Positions 1 to 10,600 of a stretch of DNA of 64,000 nt are shown here, one piece after another. The stretch is from positions 601,501 through 665,500 of the forward strand of contig NC_092567.1 in assembly GCF_037975245.1 (NCBI RefSeq), given 5' to 3'. The notes beneath the pieces were generated by a model. It had not been told where the DNA came from. It did no database searches and saw only the letters and a program-made list of their open reading frames with translations. How positions within the stretch are numbered: position 1 is the stretch's first letter; every line of letters begins with the position of its first letter. The stretch comes from Apostichopus japonicus (Eukaryota; Echinodermata; Holothuroidea; Aspidochirotida; Stichopodidae). The translations under genes and the position numbers were made by a program.

Positions 1-1570
1 TTTTTAAAGTTCCGTGATTTTTTTTTTACCCCAGGCTCATCACTGCTACATGTTAGAACACAATATTGTCATTGGAGATGTTTAATACTCTATCCGTGTC
101 AATTGCATTTAAAGAATCTGCCAGAAGTAATAGTTTGAACATAACAAGGTGAAGTTTGTGAGGTATGTGTGGAAGCACAATGTTACTGTTACAGGGGTAA
201 GAAGACACTCCATTTGTGGTGAATGTGTTGTGTAGTAGTTATTGTCCACCTCACAAATCTTTAAAGAAATAGTCAGAGGTATTTAAAAACTATTCAAAAC
301 TAACCACATAAATGCAACGCAACACTTCACCAAGGCATATATACTGAAATTAATTATAGGTTACGAGAAAATAACTATATGTGGAAATAACCTCAACCCT
401 TAAAACTGATCAACTATACAAACATGTTTGTGGCGTCGTGGTTCACTTGGCGGCCATATGACCAACCTAGGTAGACCACGTATTTCATATAGACACAGTA
501 CCAAAGTTATAAAGTGTTGAAGAAATAAGACTTCAAAGCACTCCAAAGAAGACTTGCTATTGCAAATTACATACACTATTAAGACTTCCATTGTTTCAAT
601 CCACTCTTAATGGGAAAAGTCAGTTTATTAACAGATATGAAGTAAATAACTTAAGTAAAAGCCTCTAAAACCTATTGATTACTTACTGGCATTTAGTATC
701 AATAATTCTCTTCATTTTAATAGTTCATTATACTTAGCCTGACTTCTCTAATGTTCTGTTACAACTCAGGCTACTATCTGGTTATTGACACTACATTGAT
801 GTAGGTAAATGGTCTGAAATTGTGTTAAACTGTACTGGCTAGGAGGGGTGTTTTTTTCAACAGTAACCCAGGAATAGAGGCCCTGGAAATAATTTGGGGA
901 GTCTTGACAAAGTGAATTTATAATGTCATAATCATGTTGGTAATGTTTCATATTTTTGGTGCTTGTGGTTAGTCTCAAATGTCATTATCCTTCATCTTGT
1001 AAATCAGATAAATGTATTATATTTTCAGGTTATCTATGATTAATATGAAAAACCTCTGGAATATTGTTTTAGTTTCCAAGTTCAAATCTTTGACACCAAA
1101 GAACCAGATTTTCTTGACCTATATAAAACTGCTGCTTTGCAGTGTTATTGAGTGATGCCTTCCATAGACTTGATATTTCTGGTTTGCAAATTGGGAAATG
1201 AAGTTTGGTTCATACACCATAGCTATACTGCAGTGACAATGGATGCATTGGGTGACTTCACCTTCGTCAGTATTTGAGAAACTGGTCTGATCGCGAGGTA
1301 CACTGTTTTCCATCGGATTGGGGTGTTAACCGGCAGTCCTGGGAGGCTGGGATTTGCAATGGGTGAGATCATTGCATGTTTGCCTCACAATTCTCTGAAT
1401 ACTCACTGAAATGAGATGGCTTGGTATTTGCTGCTGTTCGTCCAAGATCATCACACGGATGGGGTTTCAAAGGTTTTGTTGGTTTACGAAGCCTTAGGTA
1501 ATACTGAACTAAAGTAATAGTTCATATTTCCATCAAACTTGGAAACAATTTATTTCTTTACTTCCCACAG
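1..1570 (+). other. Intron of the sirtuin gene (no exon recognised)
   Basis: The next coding exon starts at 1571 in phase 0 with the VYPFAG block, so the previous exon should end with the sirtuin MGTSL-Q type motif. I found no such block here on the + strand. Short open frames in the region show no family resemblance. I treat the stretch as intron sequence with nothing else recognisable. Confidence 0.5.
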
Positions 1571-3301
1571 GTTTATCCATTTGCTGGTATTGTTAACTCA
1601 GCAAGGGGTTACATCCCAAGAATCCTAATTAATCGTGAAGCTGTTGGACCATTTGCTCGTCCCAAAACGGGACGGTTCAATGATCTCGCTGTTACGGGCG
1701 ATCTACTCGAAAATGTTCAAAAGTTTACCCGAGTACTCGGCTGGAAGAAAGCGATGGAGGACTTAATTAAAGAGAATGAAGCATTACTGGTTAGTTGATA
1801 TTATGTCTGATTTACTACTGTATGAGTTAGGAGTTATTAAGTCAGGATGGAGGACTTAATTAAAGAGAACGAAGCAATACTGGTAAGTTGATATTATGTC
1901 TAATTTACTACTGTATGAGTTAGGAGTTATTTAGTCAGGATGGAGGACTTAATTAAAGAGAACGAAGCATTACTGGTAAGTTGATATTATGTCTAAGTTA
2001 CTACTGTATGAGTTAGGAATTAATTAGTCAGGTTTTGTTACATTGAAGACCTGTGTGAGTTTATTTGATATTTTTATTCCCTGGTTAAAAGTTCTTTTTC
2101 TTTGTGTACATATTACACTCATTTGATTTATTTTCAATATTCCAGTATTGGTTTTCTTTGTACCACTTAATTTGTATCAAGCTTGAATGAAACGTTCAGA
2201 CAAATAGTTTTTGTTCGCCGTGTCACTTTGAGCAGTACTTTATGAAAATAAGATGGCAGTTCTTCTAGTGGTCAGGCAGTGAACTTGCTTTTATAGCTCA
2301 AGTAACCATTAATGTTTGTATCGTTCAAAGATCTTATATTGGAGCTTATTTCAACCTTTTCCATTATAATAATAATAATTTAATAATGGACATTTATACT
2401 GCACCGGGCGCAGTGACACAAACAGTGCGACAGCAAAACAAAAAACAGTTAACATAGTACAAGACAAAAATGTAAGCAAAAATGGGCTACAGTGAACAGT
2501 TAATTCAACATTTTACATCAGATGGGTCTTGAGAGAGCGTTTAAAAGAAGCAAGAGATGGACTGTGTTTTACATGTTCTGGAAGGCTGTTCCACAGAGAA
2601 GGGGCAGCAGCAGCAAAAGCTCTTTTGCCCCATGATCGATTTGAGCGATTAATACACAGAAGTAATTTATTGTGTGATCTCATGAAATTGCGATTTGCGT
2701 GATATGGTTGCAGAAGGTCTGACAAGCAGAATGGCGAAGTTCTAACAAAATAGCGATATGTGAAAATCAATATTTTAAAAATAGTTTGGTATATAGGTTG
2801 TTGTTGAAGTGAAATTTGAAAATTAATATTTTAAAAATAATTTGGTATATAGGTTGTTTTGAAGTGAAATTCATAGAATGTTACTTTCATTGTTTGATAT
2901 CACAGGATGAGAAATACAGCTCTACGCAAAGCACCGAAGGAAACTCAACAGCACAAAACTGCAGCAGAACAACAAACGATAAACACGCAACAGAGAATAA
3001 AAGTCAGCTACCACGCAATGCCACAGAATCTGAAAATAACAACAATATTCAAGTATCATCTGCAAATAGTGATAAAATAAATGCCAACAAGCCAAACTCA
3101 AGGTCAGTTCACACCTTGAGTGGTGGAGGAAAGAATGTCGGCTCAGGAAAGAAGCCTGCTGGGCTACCAAACATTTACAGACAACCAAAGCAGACAAACA
3201 ATTGGAGGAGGAGTAGGAGGAAGGAGAGATTGCCCTCATCGAGTGAGTCTTCCGAAACCAGCTCTTCTGAGGAAAGCGATTCTTCATCGGATAGTTCATG
3301 A
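1571..3301 (+). CDS. Class I sirtuin (SIRT3/SIRT2-like NAD-dependent protein deacylase), C-terminal two exons only
   Basis: Sirtuins remove acetyl or acyl groups from lysines using NAD+. Two coding exons are visible, 1571-1789 (after CCCACAG, before GTTAGT) and 2906-3301 (after TATCACAG, ending in TGA), joined in phase 0. The first carries the end of the Rossmann fold: a VxPFAG block (human SIRT3 has VEPFAS), then PRILINREAVGPFARP, a DLAVTGD segment and the LGWKKAMEDLIKE helix. The short spacing between the LINRE and GD blocks resembles SIRT3 more than SIRT2. The second exon is a 131-residue low-complexity tail, rich in Asn/Ser/Lys and ending in a Ser/Asp/Glu run, with no recognisable domain. 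The NAD-binding GAGxS, the catalytic His and the zinc Cys exons are not seen in 1-1570 and must lie upstream. The exon end and its donor are tandemly triplicated. Confident at family level; the SIRT3 or SIRT2 assignment is uncertain. Confidence 0.85.
1753..2032 (+). repeat. Three tandem copies (about 92 bp) of the sirtuin exon end plus 5' splice site
   Basis: The unit begins GGATGGAGGACTTAATTAAA, runs through the exon end GAAGCATTACTG and the donor GTTAGT or GTAAGT, and finishes with about 55 intron bases ending in AGTCAG. Copies start near 1753, 1845 and 1938. Copies 2 and 3 have GTAAGT, a better donor than the GTTAGT of copy 1. Each extra copy is preceded by a possible acceptor (AGTCAG), so a 37-nt mini-exon could be recognised; 37 is not a multiple of three. 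Confidence 0.9.
2369..2770 (-). mobile_element. 3' end of a CR1/L2-like non-LTR retrotransposon (ORF2 C-terminus)
   Basis: Read on the minus strand, 2770-2513 encodes 85 residues typical of the extreme C-terminus of reverse transcriptases of CR1/L2/Jockey-type elements: a FCLSDLLQPY block, RSHNKLLL, then [18 protein letters not shown] and FKRSLKTHLM before the stop. About 110 bases of 3' UTR follow and end in an (ATT)n tract at 2369-2383, as expected for such elements. It is 5'-truncated and dead on arrival. A second, frameshifted copy is at 18322-18690. It sits in the last sirtuin intron. Confidence 0.8.
2764..2872. repeat. Imperfect tandem duplication of about 54 bp
   Basis: The block AATATTTTAAAAATAGTTTG plus the following GTATATAGGTTGTT...GAAGTGAAATT occurs at about 2770 and again at about 2823. 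It lies just downstream of the non-LTR fragment and just upstream of the last sirtuin exon at 2906. Confidence 0.7.
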
Positions 3302-3600
3302 ATGATTTGAAATCAGTTTTTGACCCGATTAGAGTTTATTGATGTAAGAAATAGGAGGTGAGCCTATTATTGTTTGAAAGATAGCCATGTAATAAGTTGA
3401 TAATGAACTTGTAATCCATTCAGGCATCAGTTCCTTGTATTGATTTATATCTTGAGAACGATGACCCTGTAACAAGCCAAGATAAGTAGAGTTGTAGTGG
3501 TGTGACTTGATTCCTAAGCAAGTCTACATGGTTACCCTATAAACTACAGAACTTGTATTCAAATAAAGTAGTAAGTACTATCATAGACTCTTTGAACAAC
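3302..3600 (+). other. Putative 3' UTR of the sirtuin gene with poly(A) signal
   Basis: This non-coding stretch follows the sirtuin stop codon. A canonical AATAAA lies at 3562-3567, about 260 bases after the stop, and is the best candidate poly(A) signal. No transcript data support the end; it is inferred from the motif only. Confidence 0.45.
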
Positions 3601-5813
3601 ACCTTAGCTCTGTCCATGGGTACAAGGTATCTCAGTGGTTTGGGGGGGGGGGGGGGTGGGTGGAGAGGGTAAAGTTTAACAGATCTACAGCTTTTTCCTT
3701 TGAGGTCCTGTATCCTATCAGATGTGATTCGTTACAGTTAATATATTGAGCTCCATCTGTAGATGGATGCCTGTTCAGTACATAATATCCATATTATTTG
3801 TCTTAATAGAATCATTTTTGTCCTTTCCTGATGTTGACCTTGTTCTTATAATGTCGTCATCCATTGTTTATTATTGATTTACTTGATTTCATATCTCTCG
3901 TGGTGTGAACATGAGAGTTGTGTCAGCCATACCTTAGTCACTAATGGGTGGGCGACTTTGAGTGGTTTTCTTAGTGTAAGTGATTGAGAGATAGAAGGGG
4001 CAGGTTGGGAGATGGGGGTGGGGGGAGAGGAGGGGAGGGGAGGGGACAGTGGTAGACTTACAGGGCATTGATGATCAAATGCAAAAGGCTGCCTTAAGGG
4101 CCTGGGGGAGATTAGCTGTTGATTAATGTTAAATAAATAAATTAACTGTCAGGCATTCGCTTGATTCCTAGAGTCGAAAATAAATCATATTAATAATATA
4201 GTATATAATTATATAATATAAAACATAGCAACCACAAATAAACATGATAATATTATGCGGACCTAAAAGCTACAAGTTTGCTTGCAGCTTTTAGATTTAT
4301 ATTTTTAGATTTAATACAACACATTTCTTATATATCTGTATCTAAACTTTATCATTACTTTCATGTTTGCGGTATATTTATTGGAATATGATGGAAGATT
4401 GGACCCAGTCCATGCGATCTGTAAAATAACAATGATCTATATTTTCATATTCAGCTGTCTTTTATTTTCAGTACAGCTATTCTCTGTGTGTGTGACTTCT
4501 TCTGCCCTCTTTCATTAACTTTTTTTCTCTTTTGAAAATAAATCTGGTTTACCATTCTCAGGTAAATAAATAACGCAATCCATGTAACACCGTTGATTCT
4601 TTATTTCCGCTTTTTTTTTTTGCGTGTCCTTGCGCTTATTTATGCGTAATTTATGCGCATTTTAATTTATGCCTTATTTATGCCTATTTAATTTATGTGC
4701 ATTTTAATTTAATTCATTTTAATTTATGCCTAATTTATGCGTGTCCTTTTTATTTTATTTACAACAAATTTCAATTGTATTTTTAATTTTTCCCTCCTTT
4801 CTTTGATGGTGGGTGGAATTGCAGCCTTGTTGACCCTGTTTTAGTGACATATTTTAAATGTATTTATTCCTGTGTCTACTTTTAGGACATAATCAATGAT
4901 CAGGTTGATTTTAAAACCATCTTTCACATTGGTTCCTTCAAATCACATTTACAAACTGTTAGGCAACAAGAGTAATATCACTGTACATAATGGACACTGA
5001 AAAAAACTGTTGAAACAAACAGTGTTATTAATCTAAGGCAGGGATACATGGTGAATGGCCAGTTTATGCTTTTGACAAACTACTGCAAATTAAGTCAATG
5101 ATCTGGGTATATTTAGTCAAAGACAAGGGTAACACAAAGATAAGCGTAAGAGTTTTCAAAGCTGACTAAAGTATTAACAGAAGCCAAAAGACCAGGCTAA
5201 TACTTTCAAAATTGAGTTGGGTGACAAGACCATATGGTAACATTAAGATTAATCACAGATTAGGGTAATACATCGGCCTGTGTTAACCTATTGCATTCTT
5301 TCTCAGTCAATAGTTTGCAATAATGTTTGGCATATGATTAATACTAATAAGAAATAGTCTCCGAATGACACAAGGAAGAAAGAAGTTAACTGCTAATTAC
5401 TAATTTGCTGCCCCAAAATATTATTCTTTGGGAGGACCTATTGTCTGTAATGTTCTGACCGTTTGATACACTGATTGCCAGTTATATGAGATTGGTGAGC
5501 AAAAGCCTGCCTGCATCTAACTTTAAACATTGATTTTCTTGAGGTCGTGGAGGTGTTTAGTGAGTCGTCCGAGACGCTCATTGCAACCGGCCGGTTGATC
5601 AATGAGCTGTTAGCAATCTTGCTACAAGTCCACGCATTCTTGTACTGTCTCTTTATTTTAAAGCTGGGTTCATTCAAATTCACCTGTCGGAGTCCGACTT
5701 GTTATACTACTTTCGGATCCCATCTACAATTAAAACATCTGCTTTTGAAACTAACAATCATATATGACCTTCATAGGCATCCGTACAATTTGAACTAAGA
5801 ACAAATCAAATAA

Positions 5814-5821
5814 TGACGTCA
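5814..5821. promoter_or_regulatory. CRE/ATF-type palindrome TGACGTCA
   Basis: A perfect TGACGTCA lies about 1.8 kb upstream of the NCAPH2 start codon, beside the TAGGCCTA-rich zone. CREB/ATF proteins bind this octamer in animals. Whether this copy is used is unknown. Confidence 0.3.
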
Positions 5822-6049
5822 TTTCGGCGCGATATTCGTTCTATGTATCGAGACCATACCCAAATATAATAACATACGTTTTCGAATGCTGTTGATGATC
5901 AAATAAACTGATCGAGTAAACGAAGCCTGCATGGACTGGTGATATACGGTGGGGATAAAACAGGTGTAATGAGGAAGACTTAAGATAAAGTTACGGCATT
6001 TGTTAGGATTATGATTGAAACAATGCCTAGGCCTAAACAGTAATTTCAA

Positions 6050-6420
6050 CTTAAGTTAACTTTGTGTAGGCTAAGTTAGGCCTAGTACTTGTGCCATTGG
6101 GCTGCCAGTACTAGGCCTAGGCTAGGCACAGTAGACCTCACCTACAGTACAAAAGGCCTAGCCTAATTTTTACTTTGCAAGGGTCGGGTCTATCCTTAAC
6201 TTAGGCTAACGCCTAGGTTACAGTAGGTCTAGCTTAGTTATTACTCTAGGCTAGTCTAAGTCATATATAGGCTAAAGTTAGGCCTAGGCTATGGTTGTTT
6301 CGGGAAAGTGTGCATCATGGCAGTTGTACATTAATGAATTTGGTGTTACTATTTTTTGCTTAGCCTAAGCCTAGGCTAAAGTAACAATACTCGTTAGCCT
6401 GGTGGATCTTTGTCCTCCAA
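6050..6420. repeat. TAGGCCTA / GCCTAGGC-rich segment, putative promoter-proximal DNA of NCAPH2
   Basis: TAGGC and GCCTA words in both orientations recur more than twenty times in about 370 bp, many within the self-complementary GCCTAGGC. A similar cluster at 61970-62560 precedes the next + strand gene. The position before two gene starts suggests a promoter-associated word, but this is inference. Confidence 0.5.
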
Positions 6421-7078
6421 TTGTATCAGGGAAAGTAAAGATGGAATTGGTTTTTATCCAGCCTAATTAGAACCCACTCAACCCAGTGCAATGTTAGACT
6501 AATTCTGTGACTGTTAGTACTTGTTAGATGGTATTTAATTACACACTAGCCCTCACGTTTGACCTAAACGGTGAATTGGCAAATAGTTCAAAAGTTTGGT
6601 ATTCATCATCAATTATACTGCCTACAATCGTATGGCTCTCCTACAAATCTTAGTCCTATAGCCTAGTATTAGTGTGGCCTATGCCTATTTATTGCAAATT
6701 CTCTCTTGCACATGTATATATTCATCATGCTGTTACGTACAGTAAATCCTGTTTTATGCCTACGGTCTATGGTGTCCCCTTTCGTGTATTGTGTTATATG
6801 CCTACAATAACATGATAATTGATATATGTAGCTGCTGTGTTTGAAAGTCAAATTGTAATCACTTTATCCAATGTAAGTTTAATCCACACAGCCTCAGTAA
6901 AATGGCTTAAGTTTAATACAGTGGAAAGAAGGAAGTACCAATTATGTATTCTGACTCTGAGGCATGTTGAGGAATTATTTCACCCACATGCCAGATGTGC
7001 ACAAGTATTGTAAACTAGAATTTAACACATGCTTAAGGTTAGGATATTGTTTCCTTGCTGTGACTCACTGTCATTCTT

Positions 7079-7253
7079 CAAGGGACGAAATAGTTTTAGA
7101 GAATTGATTAGCAATAATTGCTCGACAATTCTTGGAAATAGCAATTAGCATTAGCAGGTACTGCATCTTTTGGTAATCAAAGGTAATATTGATTAGCAAC
7201 TGGCAATTCTTGGGTAGCAAATTGCTATGCGAACCCAGTTATTTCGTCCCTTG
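7079..7253. mobile_element. 175-bp MITE-like element with 14-bp TIRs and TTCTT target duplication
   Basis: The ends are inverted copies of CAAGGGACGAAATA (7079-7092 and 7240-7253), flanked by direct TTCTT repeats at 7074-7078 and 7254-7258. The interior is rich in TAGCAATT-type words and non-coding. A 5-bp duplication with short TIRs indicates a non-autonomous cut-and-paste transposon; the superfamily is not assigned. It lies about 310 bp upstream of the NCAPH2 start exon. Confidence 0.75.
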
Positions 7254-7601
7254 TTCTTGCAGAATCTGATCATTGAAGTAGTGGTGTAATCACCAAAAAA
7301 AGGGGATAAATGTAACTACAGAATAGCATCAAAGAGAACATATTTGATATGTGAACGCATGAAGCTAGCATCCTACATGTCAGTCACTGCAACCTGCGGA
7401 TTGATCAATCATGTTTCTAGAACATTCCAACAAGCAATGTAGCAATGTGTCATGTCAAGTTTTCTAATGATTTTGTAAGCTAACTGCTGATAAACTTCTC
7501 ATATCTTGCATGATTTATGATGGGCGTAGAATGACAACTAACGTAATACTTTACATTTTGATTGCAGGTGATTTCCATTTTGTGAAAGCAGAACTTGTAC
7601 C

Positions 7602-10600
7602 ATGGTCATCATGTTGCCAGGAAATAATGATGAAGCTAGATTTGGCCACCTGCTGCAGCCAATAAGAGACCTGACCAAAAACTGGCAGGTGGATATTGCC
7701 ACACAATTAGAAGACTACTTGACGGAGGTACAGTACCATGAGCACTGTTTAAACGTTCAAAGATTAATTCAGGAAATTTGTTCGTTTTGGAGGAAAATTT
7801 TTCAAAGTGCTTTTAAGATTTAGAAAAGGGAAAGGTATTACAGTATGTGAAACAAGTTCCAACAACAGTATGTTGTTTAAAGTTTTAAGTTTTTGGTCAT
7901 TTCCTTAAACTTTTATACTTTGCAGAGATGTTATGAAATATTCTGTAGCAAACTAACTTTGGTTTCATCCATCTCATGAGTTTTAATGTCAATTAATGCC
8001 AAGGAAATTTTACATAAATTACAAGAAAGTTTAGTCTATATGAAATGATGCATGTTTAAACACCATTTATACAAAATGGCACATGCACCATCAAATTAGT
8101 ATTATTGCCAGACAGTGGTTATTTACTGAGTTTGATGAACAGATACTGTATCTACTCCTCTTGTAATGTAATGACAAGACAAGCCTAGCTTTTTAATATT
8201 GATCAGATCTCATAAAAGAGACTGCATCAATTTTCTGATCTTTTATAATTCAAACAGCTAATTAGTTTATCAACCATCGTCCATCATAATAATAATAAAT
8301 AATAAGGCATTTATAAAGCGCCATAACTAAAACGATATTCTATGGCGCTTTGCAAGGAAAAAATTAAACATACAAATGAACAAAACAGCAACAAGACAGA
8401 AAAGAGAGAAAATAGGATTACTTAAAGGTCTCATTAAAGAGAACTGTCTTCAGAGCTTTGTTGAAAGAGAAATGTGGATTGATTAGCAACCGAAGACGGC
8501 AAGTAGTTCAACAGCCTGGCCCCAGTTACAGAAAATACACGGTTGCCAAACTATTTTGTGAGGAGGCGGGAACGTTTAAAGTAGTAGCAGATATACTTCT
8601 TACTGTATACGGTATGATGAAACACGCTTAGTAAACATCTTTCACAAATAATCGAGGGCCTGTTTATTAATGTATTTATTAATACATATACATGACAGAT
8701 GAAACATTTTCCAGTGATTTCTGATTTAATGTTCTGTTACTTCCCACAAAAATAGACTATTAAATACACATGTACAATACATCATGCTGATACAGCAGTT
8801 ACAGTACAGTATGTTAAAACCTTTTCACATGTTGCTTCTTGTGAAGTTTGTGAACAAAACAAAAAGGTTTTAATGGTAGTGTCTCTTGTACAATGAACTA
8901 TACTGCATGGTTAGAGCCGTATCATCTGATGGACATCATCAGCCCTGGAATAAATTATCTTGTATCGCCAATGCTCTGTAAAAGGATTGAAATTTCTACC
9001 AAAATGTGAACATGTGTATAAAAACATTTGGCTACCTCTCTGTTCCATTTGAAGGAACATAAGATCTCAGTTTAAGTTGAAAGATGAAAAAGTATTTATC
9101 CATATTCTTATTTTGTATAATAAGGAAGAATGCATTCCTAAAATTTTCTTTTAAATGTATAATTAGGGAGTACCTCACATTTAAACACCATAGATCTGAT
9201 TTCAAAACCTGTGGGGTGCCATTTAATTTCATTTTATGTTCATAATTTTTATTAGATTTGTAAAGTATTTACTGCAATATTGGGCATTAATTAAAGAAAC
9301 TTTACCAATTGTAATTTTGTTGACCAAATATTTGCCTAGATTTGGTTCACACTCTGTACCATATATCTGCAAACATTTTTGTGTAATTGGTGAAGGTTTA
9401 GCCCATAGCACCTCTTAACTAGTGTATTTGTACAAACAATTCCATGTAATCCTGTTTCAACAGTAAACAGAATCACATGACATGTTCCTCATGTATTTAT
9501 GCTGTTTTGCCGACAGATCGAGGTGGTAAGAATTAGTTTCGATGGTGGAGCTACATCCATGAACTTTGCAGAAGCAGCCCTGCTCATCCAGGGTTCAACA
9601 TGCATCTACAGTAAGAAAGTTGAATTCCTCTATGCATTGGTCTTCCAGACTCTGGATGTCTTGGCCAGTAAAAAGTAAGTGGATGAGGTCAATAATATGA
9701 ATGAGGTCACTTCATTGTAGAGATAATGCTCACAGATTTTTTGTTTAAAACAGATTTAGTTTAAAACCATAGAGGTAACTTTGTTTTTGACATGTAAACA
9801 AGAAATATAACTAAAGACCCTGGTGAGCTTTTAAATCTATTCCTACATATTGCTTTTGAGATGCACCACTACTAAAATATGTGTTTGTTGTCTTCAAAAT
9901 GTCCATTCAGTTTGCAGGGAAGGGGCGATACACAATTTCTGCTGCTCAAGATAACACATTTTTGTTGAGATCAAACACAGGTTTGGACTTTATTGAGAAA
10001 TACGGACCATATTCTGTTTTCATGTTTTTATTTTCATTTTCATTTTTCATTTTTTTTCATTTGTTTTTCATTTTTTGTTTTTCATTTTTTCATTTTTTTC
10101 AGGAAGATGCAACAAGCTGTCTCAGTGGATGCAGAAGGCAGAGATGCTGATGTCACATTTGCATTTGACAAAAGCAGAGCTGCGGTAAGTAGATGAATTC
10201 ACAATAATGTTAAAGAGCTGTATTATAGCAACTTGAATGGTTACAGTTGACTCTGTCTTTAACAGTGCTCTAATATTACTGTGCAGAGCTGCGGTAAGTA
10301 GATGGCTTCACAATAATGTTAAAGAGCTGTATTATTACAACCCGAATGGTTATAGTTGACTGTAATTTCACTATGCTCACTATAACATGTTGTGACTTCT
10401 TGTGAAGTTCAAACTGTTTTCTTACTAACTTGATCCTGTGCAGTTATTCATTAGTTTGTCATAGAATGTGAAAGCGTTGGAAGATTTGTTCAACTTGTAC
10501 CACCTTTAGCTCCAAAGTAGATTTGGTATAGTTTGGTTTGGTTTGAATTTATCGTTTGGTGAAAGGAAGGAAATCTTGTTCAAATTATCAGAAGAGAACT

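Larger units (their letters stand above)
3636..7567. other. Intergenic/5' region between sirtuin and NCAPH2
   Basis: No convincing coding exon was found. It contains a poly-G/TGGG tract at 3641-3665, a G-rich tract near 4000-4045, an AT-rich block of repeated ATTTATGCG/ATTTATGCC at about 4620-4745, a palindromic CRE (TGACGTCA) at 5814-5821, a TAGGCCTA-rich zone at 6050-6420 and a small TIR element at 7079-7253. The NCAPH2 start exon opens at 7568 after TTGCAG, so at least one non-coding 5' exon and the promoter should lie here, perhaps near 5.8-6.4 kb. Confidence 0.5.

Noticed and set aside
5547-5798. + strand frame of 83 codons with a moderately GC-rich start (EVFSESSETLIATGRL)
   Set aside because: It looks somewhat protein-like and follows a possible acceptor (CTTGAG), but there is no family resemblance, no clear donor and a hydrophobic low-quality tail. 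Possible non-coding 5' exon of NCAPH2; not called.
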